This document shows, piece by piece, positions 1-5,733 of a DNA stretch of 6,318 bases. Both the position numbers and the translations under genes were made by a program. Origin of the DNA: Actinomycetota bacterium. GTDB lineage: Bacteria > Actinomycetota > Acidimicrobiia > IMCC26256. The notes beneath the pieces were generated by a model, which was not told the DNA's origin, searched no databases, and saw only the letters and a program-made list of their open reading frames with translations. The DNA lies in assembly GCA_009702955.1 (NCBI GenBank), contig WLHA01000078.1, positions 1 through 6,318 on the forward strand, written 5' to 3'. Within the stretch, counting starts at the first letter, position 1. The number at the start of each line of letters is the position of its first letter.

Positions 1-52
1 AAGACTTTCAACTAACTAACTAAAATACTCAACGGAGAAAAGGGAGCAATCA
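1..52 (+). promoter_or_regulatory. Leader of the SDR gene with a CTAA tetranucleotide repeat and Shine-Dalgarno site
   Basis: Three tandem CTAA units (about 12-23) place TAA codons at 13, 17 and 21, one in each forward frame. An upstream plus-strand gene could therefore end at or before this point. AGGGAG at 41-46 lies 6 nt before the ATG at 53 and is a good ribosome binding site; a second GGAG is at 34-37. I see no convincing -35/-10 pair in the 52 bases available, so the promoter may lie outside the window or the gene may be co-transcribed with one upstream. Confidence 0.5.
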
Positions 53-949
53 ATGGGTTTACTTGATGGAAGAGTCGCGGTAATCACCGGTTCTGGCAGA
101 GGTATTGGTCGAGAGTTTGCGCTCTCAATGGCTAGCCAGGGTGCGAGCGTCGTTATCAACGATGTTGGGGTAAGCCTCGATGGCCAGGGGAGCGAAGAGG
201 ACCCAGCGGCGCAGACTTGTCGCGATATTGAGGCACTCGGCGGCAAGGCAGTTCCGTCGTATGACTCGGTCGCTGATTTCGATGGAGCGGGGCGCATCAT
301 CCAGACCGCTGTTGAGAACTTCGGAAAGATCGACATTCTTGTGAACAACGCCGGCATCGTTCGCGACCGTTCGCTGCTCAAGATGACCCCTGAGGACTTT
401 GATGCAGTCGTAAAGGTGCACATGTACGGCACCTTCAATACTGCACGCCACGCTGCAGAGTTGATGAAGGAGCAGGGTTATGGGCGCATCATCAACATCA
501 CCTCGCAGGCTGGGCTACGCGGAAACTTTGGCCAGACCAACTATGGAGCCGCTAAGGCAGCGATCATGGGTATGACATTCGTCTGGTCTATTGAGCTCGG
601 TAAGTATGGAATCACCGTGAACGCAATGTCGCCTGCTGGTGCCACACGCATGACCGAGGCACTATTCGCACGCACAGGCGAGGCACCTCCACCCGAGGCA
701 AACCCAGCCCTCAACGCGCCGATGGTTACCTGGCTCGCATCAGAGGAGGCGGCTCACGTAAATGGACAGATTCTTGGGCGTACAGACTTTGCATACACGA
801 TCTACCGCCACCCAATGCAGATTGGTTACATGTACCGCGAGGGCGGATGGGATGTCGAGGGCGTCTCTGAGAACTTCAACAAGATATTCGCTCAGCAACT
901 ACAGCATGTTGGGCTAGCAATGCCGGGTGGTATGGAGTTTCCAAAGTAG
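53..949 (+). CDS. SDR-family dehydrogenase, resembling the (3R)-hydroxyacyl-CoA dehydrogenase unit of MFE-2/HSD17B4
   Basis: This is a 298-residue short-chain dehydrogenase/reductase with a Rossmann fold. The cofactor loop TGSGRGIG is at residues 12-19, and Asp37 after beta-2 (VVINDVG) suggests NAD(H) rather than NADP(H). NNAG is at 98-101. The catalytic Ser is Ser151 (NITSQAG), and Tyr164-x3-Lys168 (YGAAK) completes the active site. At the position of the classical catalytic Asn the protein has His123 (KVHMYG), as the MFE-2/HSD17B4 dehydrogenase domains do (VHLxG). NNAGIVRDRSLLK and GRIINITSQAG also resemble that group. By family knowledge it would oxidise 3-hydroxyacyl-CoA or a similar acyl or steroid-like substrate in the cytoplasm. 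The hydratase and sterol-carrier domains of MFE-2 are absent, so it is stand-alone. Residues 245-298, beyond the SDR core, are rich in aromatic residues and Met and are probably involved in substrate binding or dimerisation. The start is supported by AGGGAG 6 nt upstream. The MFS gene follows after 39 nt. The family is certain; the substrate is inferred. Confidence 0.9.
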   Translation: MGLLDGRVAVITGSGRGIGREFALSMASQGASVVINDVGVSLDGQGSEEDPAAQTCRDIEALGGKAVPSYDSVADFDGAGRIIQTAVENFGKIDILVNNAGIVRDRSLLKMTPEDFDAVVKVHMYGTFNTARHAAELMKEQGYGRIINITSQAGLRGNFGQTNYGAAKAAIMGMTFVWSIELGKYGITVNAMSPAGATRMTEALFARTGEAPPPEANPALNAPMVTWLASEEAAHVNGQILGRTDFAYTIYRHPMQIGYMYREGGWDVEGVSENFNKIFAQQLQHVGLAMPGGMEFPK

Positions 950-988
950 GGACATCTGAGTGGGTACTCGACGACGGGGTTGATTTGA

Positions 989-2374
989 ATGGCGAGTGAA
1001 TCGCGTGACGGAGTACTCGCCCCGCATCGCAGAGCCACGACCATCGGCCTGCTCTTAGTCATCACCCTTGTTGGGTTTGAGGCGCTTGCTATTGCAACAG
1101 TGATGCCCAAGGTGAGTCGAGATCTAAATGGCATCTCACTCTACGGATGGGTATTCAGCGCGTTCTTACTTGCACAACTTGTTGGGATTGTCGTTGCAGG
1201 TACATCGGCTGACCGCTATGGACCAGAGCGCCCTTTCTTAATTGGGTTGGTACTTCTAGCACTAGGTCTCATCATCGGCGCTTTGGCCCCGAGCATGGAG
1301 GTGCTTGTTGGTGCACGAGCGATCCAAGGACTCGGAGCAGGAGTAATACCCGCTGTTGCTTACGTAGTTATTGGGCGCGCATATCCAACGCATCTGCAGC
1401 CACGGATGTTTGCGATGCTCTCAACTGCTTGGGTGGTTCCGAGTTTGATCGGCCCTGCAATTGCAGCTGTAGTTGCATCGGCTTTCGGGTGGCGCTGGGT
1501 ATTCGCAGGGATTGTTCCGATAGTTGCAATTGCAGCGCTTCTTGCAGCGCCTCCGATGCGAAAGCTCCCGCCAACGGATAGATCGCCGGATGCAGAGCCG
1601 CCTGCATCGCTTGCAGATGCGATTCAGGTGGCCCTAGGGAGTGGGTTATTCCTCGGTGGCCTGCTGGCCCAGAATTTATTCGCTCTCCTTGCGCTCTGTG
1701 CGATTGGTGGAGCAATAGCGGTCAACGCTTTGAGAAGACTTGTTCCTACAGGAACGCTGCGCGCTCTGCCAGGTACCCCTGCGGCAGTGCTCTCTCGCGG
1801 GCTGCTCACGTTCGCATTCTTCGGGGTAGATGCATTTATAACGCTTGCAGTAGCGGAGGCTCGAGGGGGATCCGTTGCGATGGGGGGCTTTGCTCTTACC
1901 GTCGGCGCTCTCTGCTGGACCACTGGTTCATGGATACAGTCGCACTACGTGCAGCGACTGCACCCGCCGCTCTTAGTGCGCGCTGGGTTCGCAATCATTG
2001 GGGTTGCCATTGTGCTCTTCTGTATCGCAGTATCGACATCGGTATCGGTCTTCATGTTTGCAGTTGCTTGGGGTGTCGGTGGATTCGGGATGGGGTTCGC
2101 ATACGCTCCAATTAGCCTTGTTGTGCTCGGGGGCGCAGAGAAGGGGAGCGAGGGTAGATCTTCATCTGCACTTCAACTAGCTGATGTTCTTGGGTGTGCA
2201 ATAGGGATTGGTATCGGCGGGGCGCTTGTGGCATTCGGAGAGAGATCAGGCTGGAGTCCATCGAGCGGTTTAGTCATCAATGCATGCATCGATCTAGTCG
2301 CTGTAATTGCAGGAGTATCGATAGCGTCGCGCTTACGGACTCCACCTCTCGCTGCGCAGATTCAGGCCCCATGA
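989..2374 (+). CDS. MFS transporter, DHA2-like putative drug/metabolite:proton antiporter
   Basis: This is a 461-residue integral membrane protein of the major facilitator superfamily, expected in the cytoplasmic membrane and probably exporting a small molecule by proton antiport. By eye I count about 14 hydrophobic segments (near residues 18-39, 51-73, 82-101, 105-129, 141-164, 169-187, 211-228, 230-247, 266-288, 296-314, 329-348, 354-380, 398-416 and 428-446). That matches a 14-helix DHA2-type layout with two extra central helices. Motif A is at 71-82 (GTSADRYGPERP), the motif B-like RAIQGLGAG at 110-118 and the motif C-like PSLIGP at 151-156. WRWVF at 168-172 leads into helix 6. A charged, Pro-rich cytoplasmic loop lies at about 189-208. 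An in-frame TGA at 986-988 directly precedes the ATG, so the start cannot lie further upstream; the ribosome binding site is weak (only GACGGGG nearby). The stop overlaps the ATG of the next gene (ATGA). The substrate cannot be read from the sequence. Confidence 0.88.
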   Translation: MASESRDGVLAPHRRATTIGLLLVITLVGFEALAIATVMPKVSRDLNGISLYGWVFSAFLLAQLVGIVVAGTSADRYGPERPFLIGLVLLALGLIIGALAPSMEVLVGARAIQGLGAGVIPAVAYVVIGRAYPTHLQPRMFAMLSTAWVVPSLIGPAIAAVVASAFGWRWVFAGIVPIVAIAALLAAPPMRKLPPTDRSPDAEPPASLADAIQVALGSGLFLGGLLAQNLFALLALCAIGGAIAVNALRRLVPTGTLRALPGTPAAVLSRGLLTFAFFGVDAFITLAVAEARGGSVAMGGFALTVGALCWTTGSWIQSHYVQRLHPPLLVRAGFAIIGVAIVLFCIAVSTSVSVFMFAVAWGVGGFGMGFAYAPISLVVLGGAEKGSEGRSSSALQLADVLGCAIGIGIGGALVAFGERSGWSPSSGLVINACIDLVAVIAGVSIASRLRTPPLAAQIQAP

Positions 2375-2931
2375 TCTCACGAGAATCCGAATCAGCTTCT
2401 CGGATCGTTGCGCTGTTGAACTCGGAGTCTGCGGCTGGCGGAGACGCTCTTCTCGACCCCGATCGGTTCAGAGCATTCTGTAGTGCGTTAGAGATTGATC
2501 AGGCAGAATGCAAGGTCGACGAAACACTCCTAGCGATGATGCGCGAATTGCGTGCTGCAATCACCTCCTGCCTCAAGGAGCCTTCATCGAAGAGCGCTAA
2601 AGCGCTAGAGAACATAAGCGCGAAGGCCCAGTTAATACTGCGCGTGGACGATAAAGGTATTCCGATGCTCTCAAGCGCTGCCGTTGATTCGGCGAGTATC
2701 GCTGCGCTCTTCGTTCTCGCTATCGCTGCCTCGTCACGTGATGGAGGCTGGAGTCGGATTCGAATCTGTGACGCTCCAGAGTGCAACAAGGCATTCTTCG
2801 ACTCAACGCGAAGCCGCAATCGGCGATGGTGCAGTATGTCAACCTGTGGGAATAGAGCAAAAGTCTCCGAACACCGCCAGAGGCAAGGTCAGAGGCAGGG
2901 CGAGCAAAAAGTCCAGAAGAAGGGGAGCTAA
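2371..2931 (+). CDS. CGNR zinc-finger protein, putative transcriptional regulator (ABATE-like N-terminus)
   Basis: This is a 186-residue protein ending in a clear CGNR zinc finger (residues about 128-170). Probable zinc ligands are Cys133 and Cys138 (CDAPEC) and Cys154 and Cys159 (CSMSTC). The diagnostic CGNR is at 159-162, preceded by SRNRRW and followed by AKVSEHRQRQ. The part before it (about 10-125) is mostly helical with a hydrophobic stretch at 106-121. It fits the ABATE region that normally precedes this finger in predicted stress-responsive regulators. The last 20 residues are a basic, Gln-rich low-complexity tail (RQGQRQGEQK). The start chosen is the ATG at 2371, in a 4-bp ATGA overlap with the MFS stop, typical of translational coupling. 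The frame stays open back to 2194, but that part lies wholly inside the MFS gene. By family it likely binds DNA; controlling its own MFS-VOC operon is the simplest inference. The ligand and targets are unknown. Confidence 0.88.
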   Translation: MISRESESASRIVALLNSESAAGGDALLDPDRFRAFCSALEIDQAECKVDETLLAMMRELRAAITSCLKEPSSKSAKALENISAKAQLILRVDDKGIPMLSSAAVDSASIAALFVLAIAASSRDGGWSRIRICDAPECNKAFFDSTRSRNRRWCSMSTCGNRAKVSEHRQRQGQRQGEQKVQKKGS

Positions 2932-2938
2932 AAGCGCT

Positions 2939-3343
2939 ATGAGAGCTCGATCGTTTGACCACCTAGTGCTCAACGTTGCTGATGTTGAGGCATCTCTAAG
3001 TTGGTACATGCGCCACCTAGGGCTTGAGCCGGTTCGCGTAGATGAATGGCGACGAGGTGAGGCTCCGTTTCCATCTCTGAGGATCAACGACTCGGCCATT
3101 ATTGATTTCTCGAAGAGCGAACGCTCTGGCGAGAACCTCAACCATTTCTGTCTTGTCGTAGACGATGCCGATCTCCATGCATTGCACGCGAGCGGAGTGA
3201 TTGAGACCGAGGGGGAGCCAAGGCGGCTATACGGGGCGCGCGGTATCGGCTGGGGTCTCTACGTGCTCGATCCTGATGGCAACCGCGTAGAGCTGCGCCA
3301 CTATGGCGATGAGCCGAGCGCCCCTAGTAACGCGTCTAAATAG
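2939..3343 (+). CDS. VOC-family (glyoxalase/bleomycin resistance/dioxygenase fold) protein, GLOD5-like
   Basis: This is a 134-residue single-domain vicinal oxygen chelate protein with two beta-alpha-beta-beta-beta modules. Module 1 opens with SFDHLVLNVADVEASLSWY and module 2 with NHFCLVVDD at about 68-76. YVLDPDGNRVEL is at 108-119. Visible metal-ligand candidates are His8, His69 and Glu118. The usual ligand position at the end of module 1 (near Asp56-Phe57) has no obvious His or Glu, so the metal site may have three protein ligands. The pattern resembles the GLOD5/STM3117-type subgroup of glyoxalase-like proteins. Possible roles are lyase, dioxygenase or drug-binding resistance protein; the reaction cannot be assigned. 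The start is the ATG at 2939. AGGGGAG (2921-2927), inside the end of the CGNR gene, lies 11 nt upstream, and the gap from the CGNR stop is 7 nt, so translation is probably coupled. The open frame reaching back to 2684 overlaps the CGNR gene and shows no homology. The stop TAG is the first rung of an 11-bp repeat ladder. Confidence 0.85.
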   Translation: MRARSFDHLVLNVADVEASLSWYMRHLGLEPVRVDEWRRGEAPFPSLRINDSAIIDFSKSERSGENLNHFCLVVDDADLHALHASGVIETEGEPRRLYGARGIGWGLYVLDPDGNRVELRHYGDEPSAPSNASK

Positions 3344-3385
3344 GTCTCAAATAGGGGTTAAATAGCGGTTAAATAGCGGTTATAG
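3336..3385. repeat. 11-bp tandem repeat between convergent VOC and ALDH genes: two-strand stop-codon ladder
   Basis: Four consecutive 11-mers begin at 3338, 3349, 3360 and 3371: AAATAGGTCTC, AAATAGGGGTT, AAATAGCGGTT and AAATAGCGGTT. The last two are identical. On the plus strand TAG occurs at 3341 (the VOC stop), 3352, 3363 and 3374, with another at 3383. Because 11 is not a multiple of 3, all three frames are closed. On the minus strand the same array reads TAA (3382-3380, the ALDH stop), TAA (3371-3369), TAA (3360-3358), TGA (3349-3347) and TAG (3338-3336), again every 11 nt and in all frames. I see no GC-rich stem with a T-run, so this is not a standard intrinsic terminator. The repeat itself is directly visible; any role is inference. 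Confidence 0.85.
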
Positions 3386-4843
3386 AAAGCGCCGAAGGAT
3401 TTTCTTCTTGCGCTCTGTATAGGGCGGGTAGGCAATAGGTGGATCTAGGCGTGTTGTCTTTTTGAGGACGCTCTTGTGATGACTAAAAGTCTCGAAGGTT
3501 GACCTGCCGTGGTAAGCGCCTTGCCCAGACTCTCCAACTCCACCAAATGGGAGCGTTGGGGGCACTAACTGAAAGAGGGTGCCATTGATGCAGGCCCCGC
3601 CAGAGGAGGTGCTGTCGAGCACACGCTCTGCTATTTGTTTGTCCTCGGCGAAGACATAGAGAGCAAGTGGCTTGTCGCGATTGTTGATGAACGCTATTGC
3701 CTCTTCGACTCCATCAACTGCAAGCACGGGGAGCAGTGGGCCGAAAATCTCGTCCTGCATTACTTTTGATGCTGGGTCGGTCCCTACAAGAACGGTTGGG
3801 GCGATGAAGCAGTCGCTTGCATCACGTTCTCCTCCAAAATAGGGGGTCCCAGCGCCTTCACCATCTAGCAGTGCAGAGACGCGGACGAAGTGACGCGAAT
3901 CGACGATGCGTGCGAAATCTGGAGTCTCCTGAGTATTGACTCCGTACATCTGCGTAACAGCCTCCTGAAGTTTCTTCAAGAGTTCTGCCTCTACGCTGCG
4001 GTGCACCAATACGTAATCGGGGGCAACGCAGGTCTGCCCAGCGTTCAAGAATTTTCCCCAGGCGATTCGCTTTGCAGCAACAGTGAGATTGGCTGATGCA
4101 TCTACATAGGTAGGGCTTTTACCGCCTAGCTCCAGGGTGACCGGCGTGAGATTCTTGGCTGCTGCAGCCATCACGATGCGACCAGTACTGCCGTGTCCTG
4201 TATAGAAAATGTGATCCCAGCGTTGAGCCAGGAGAGCGGTCGTCTCCGGGATTGCTCCCTCTACAACGCGCAGAGCGGAGTTGTCTAGATACTGAGGAAT
4301 GATTGCCGAGAGAGTTGCAGAGACGGTGGGGGAGACCTCGGAGGGTTTCAGCACTACGCAGTTTCCTGCGGCGATGGCGCCAACGATCGGGGCTAGTAAT
4401 AACTGCACCGGGTAGTTCCAAGGGCCGATTACGAGTACGACGCCTAGCGGGTCGCGATAGATGCGCCCCTTGCCGGGGAGCTGGGTTGCTGGAATGCGAA
4501 CCTTCTCTGGGCGTACCCAGCGGTCGAGGTTCTTTAGCGCAACAGCAATCTCTGTGAGCACAAACGCGATCTCTGTAACGAATGCCTCGATATTTGGCTT
4601 GCCTAGATCACTCGCTAATGCATTCAAAATATCGTCTTCGCGCTCGACGAGCATTCTGCGAAGTGCCTTTAGTTGCGCTTTGCGCCAGGCAATGCTCTTA
4701 GTGGTGCCGCTAGCGAATGTGGTGCGAAGCTCTGCGACGAGAGCCGGAGCGTCAAGGTTTGGCGTTGAGCGCGGACTCAAAGGTGAAGGCTCACTCCGTA
4801 GTGAAGTCTGCGCTTTGGTGGTGATGCTCTCGGTCGTGGTCAT
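3380..4843 (-). CDS. Aldehyde dehydrogenase, ALDH3-like (NAD(P)-dependent, fatty/aromatic aldehyde type)
   Basis: This 487-residue enzyme should oxidise an aldehyde to the carboxylic acid with NAD(P)+. The catalytic nucleophile is Cys272 (NAGQTC), the general base Glu238 (TLELGGK) and the oxyanion Asn is Asn143 (GPWNYP). Lys166 (LKPSE) and the cofactor loop YTGHGSTGR (214-222) are present, as is EIFGPLLPV at 365-373. The family signatures are complete, with no frameshift. PWNYPVQLLLAP, the short helix-rich N-terminal domain and the C-terminal YPPYTERKKKILRR fit the ALDH3 class, which favours medium/long-chain or aromatic aldehydes. The first ~30 residues are a Ser/Thr/Pro-rich extension before the usual ALDH3 start. 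They seem genuine, because AAAGGAG (plus coordinates 4848-4854) lies 4 nt before the ATG and the next Met is residue 64. The C-terminus is not hydrophobic, so there is no ALDH3A2-like membrane anchor. The gene lies downstream of the HAD gene on the same strand, 109 nt away. Substrate is inferred from class only. Confidence 0.92.
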   Translation of the reverse strand: MTTTESITTKAQTSLRSEPSPLSPRSTPNLDAPALVAELRTTFASGTTKSIAWRKAQLKALRRMLVEREDDILNALASDLGKPNIEAFVTEIAFVLTEIAVALKNLDRWVRPEKVRIPATQLPGKGRIYRDPLGVVLVIGPWNYPVQLLLAPIVGAIAAGNCVVLKPSEVSPTVSATLSAIIPQYLDNSALRVVEGAIPETTALLAQRWDHIFYTGHGSTGRIVMAAAAKNLTPVTLELGGKSPTYVDASANLTVAAKRIAWGKFLNAGQTCVAPDYVLVHRSVEAELLKKLQEAVTQMYGVNTQETPDFARIVDSRHFVRVSALLDGEGAGTPYFGGERDASDCFIAPTVLVGTDPASKVMQDEIFGPLLPVLAVDGVEEAIAFINNRDKPLALYVFAEDKQIAERVLDSTSSGGACINGTLFQLVPPTLPFGGVGESGQGAYHGRSTFETFSHHKSVLKKTTRLDPPIAYPPYTERKKKILRRFL

Positions 4844-4952
4844 GGTGCTCCTTTGTCGAGTTGCGCCCCACGATAACGCCTAAAGATTGGCGGCGCGCAG
4901 AGTGCATTAAACGTAAATAGAAGGGCTATTAAAAGGGCTATTAAAAAGGCTA
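4844..4952 (-). promoter_or_regulatory. Intergenic leader of the ALDH gene
   Basis: These 109 bases lie between the HAD stop and the ALDH ATG. The part nearest ALDH holds a strong ribosome binding site, AAAGGAG on the minus strand (plus coordinates 4848-4854), with a tight 4-nt spacer. The distal part holds the 12-bp repeat array. A weak 4-bp inverted repeat (CGCC/GGCG, 8-nt loop) lies between them and is not a convincing terminator. I could not place a credible -35/-10 pair, so ALDH may be read through from the HAD gene or have its own unrecognised promoter here. Confidence 0.4.
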
Positions 4953-4958
4953 TTAAAT
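4921..4958 (-). repeat. 12-bp tandem repeat at the HAD gene 3' end: in-frame TAA-TAG ladder
   Basis: On the plus strand three units start at 4923, 4935 and 4947: GGGCTATTAAAA, GGGCTATTAAAA and AGGCTATTAAAT. The first two are identical and the third differs at two positions. Read in the HAD direction, the gene's own stop (TAA, 4955-4953) is followed at once by TAG. The pair TAA-TAG then recurs twice at 12-nt spacing, in the same frame because 12 is a multiple of 3. The core TTTTAATAGCCC resembles TTAAATAGCGG in the 11-bp array after the VOC gene. The array also lies about 80-115 bp upstream of the ALDH start, so direct-repeat binding of a protein is an alternative role. Confidence 0.8.
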
Positions 4959-5669
4959 AAGACTAAGGATGGCGCTTAAGTCTGAAGCAACGGTTACGCC
5001 GCGCCCGCGCGGTTCGTCGTGAGGGCATGTTCCGTCTGTCCAGTGTCCGTCTCTGCGCAGGTAGACCGGTGTCATTCCGGCTGCGAGAGGCCCCTCGACA
5101 TCGGCCCCCCAGGTGTCGCCAGCGAAGAGCACTTCCTCAGGCTCAAGGCCCGCTTTCTCGAGGGTATGAAGATAGATGCGCGGGTTTGGTTTTCGCACAC
5201 CTACCCATGCTGATGAGACAAGAAGGTCGACAGCGTCGCTGAGGCCAGACTCGTCGACTGCCTCGGCTAGGTCCCAATCCCAGTTGGAGCAGACAACAAG
5301 TTTGAGGCCCTCCGCTCGGAGCTGGGCTAAGACCTCCGGTACTTCGTCGTAAGCCTCGAGCACTCGCGTAGCCGCACCGATACGCAACTTCTCTGCGATC
5401 GTCGCATGCTCGTCCGGGTGCACATCTGACTCTGAGAGCATTGAGTATGTGCGATCTAACTGCCACTTCACGTAGTGATCCCGGCTCTGGGAGGCTGCCT
5501 CGTGGTCGTCGCCATCGATGCCGTCGTTGAACCATCTATCACGGAGCTCAGGATCGAGCACATACCCATGCTCTGCAAGTGCCTCCTCCACGGAGAACCA
5601 ATGTGTTGCCCGAGCAAGGGTTCCGTAAAAATCAAGCAGGATTCCTCGATATTTTGCCACGCTCCCCAT
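4953..5669 (-). CDS. HAD-superfamily hydrolase (subfamily IA-like, DxYGT motif)
   Basis: This is a 238-residue soluble hydrolase of the haloacid dehalogenase superfamily with a helical cap (about residues 20-110) inserted after motif I. Numbering from the ATG, motif I is LLDFYGTL with nucleophile Asp13 and Tyr15 where phosphatases usually have the second Asp. Motif II is VVCSNWDWD (Ser128, Asn129). Motif III is RKPNPRIY (Lys160). Motif IV is FAGDTWGADVEG (Asp185, Asp190). Motif IV looks Mg-binding and phosphatase-like, while DxYGT is typical of haloacid dehalogenases, so the reaction (phosphatase, dehalogenase or other) is open. Start choice: ATG at 5669 has AAGGA (plus 5677-5681) 7 nt upstream. 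An in-frame GTG at 5675 has AGGGAG (5685-5690) 9 nt upstream and would give 240 residues. I prefer ATG. Its stop lies in a repeat array, ALDH follows on the same strand, and the desaturase gene diverges from it. Confidence 0.88.
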   Translation of the reverse strand: MGSVAKYRGILLDFYGTLARATHWFSVEEALAEHGYVLDPELRDRWFNDGIDGDDHEAASQSRDHYVKWQLDRTYSMLSESDVHPDEHATIAEKLRIGAATRVLEAYDEVPEVLAQLRAEGLKLVVCSNWDWDLAEAVDESGLSDAVDLLVSSAWVGVRKPNPRIYLHTLEKAGLEPEEVLFAGDTWGADVEGPLAAGMTPVYLRRDGHWTDGTCPHDEPRGRGVTVASDLSAILSLI

Positions 5670-5676
5670 CTTCACA

Positions 5677-5690
5677 TCCTTAGGCTCCCT
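5677..5690 (-). promoter_or_regulatory. Two candidate Shine-Dalgarno sites for the HAD gene
   Basis: On the minus strand, AGGGAG (plus 5685-5690) is followed by AAGGA (plus 5677-5681). The first is spaced 9 nt from an in-frame GTG (5675) and the second 7 nt from ATG (5669). The two starts differ by only two residues. ATG is preferred for codon strength, but both spacings are workable. Confidence 0.5.
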
Positions 5691-5733
5691 CTGCCGGATG
5701 CGGCCCTCAAGGGGGGTGGATCCCCAAGAATTT

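Noticed and set aside
16..451. Antisense open frames opposite the SDR gene, and similar ones opposite other genes
   Set aside because: They lie opposite genes with full family motifs, lack recognisable domains and ribosome binding sites, and have out-of-frame composition.
1440..1625. High density of TTGCA/GCAATTGCAG-like words in the MFS gene
   Set aside because: Explained by Ala and Val/Ile runs in membrane helices with GCA codon preference; spacing is irregular and no repeat unit is preserved.
2194..2370. In-frame extension upstream of the CGNR gene, giving a 245-residue protein
   Set aside because: It lies wholly inside the MFS coding sequence, has Arg/Ser/Cys-rich out-of-frame composition, and the ATGA overlap at 2371 is a typical coupled start.
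2593..2606. Two AGCGCT palindromes two bases apart within the CGNR gene
   Set aside because: They encode normal residues in a coding frame, are short, and there is no sign of regulatory use.
2684..2938. Open frame upstream of the VOC start that would make a 219-residue protein
   Set aside because: It overlaps the clearly coding CGNR zinc finger in another frame. The VOC fold begins just after the ATG at 2939, which has an AGGGGAG site 11 nt upstream.
3336..3385. The short direct repeats as a CRISPR array or phage attachment site
   Set aside because: Units are 11 bp and head to tail with no spacers, and there are no cas genes, integrase or tRNA nearby.
5713..5725. GGGG-TGGAT-CCCC hairpin in the HAD/desaturase intergenic region
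   Set aside because: The stem is only four base pairs, no T-run follows in either direction, and it lies between divergent starts where a terminator is not expected.
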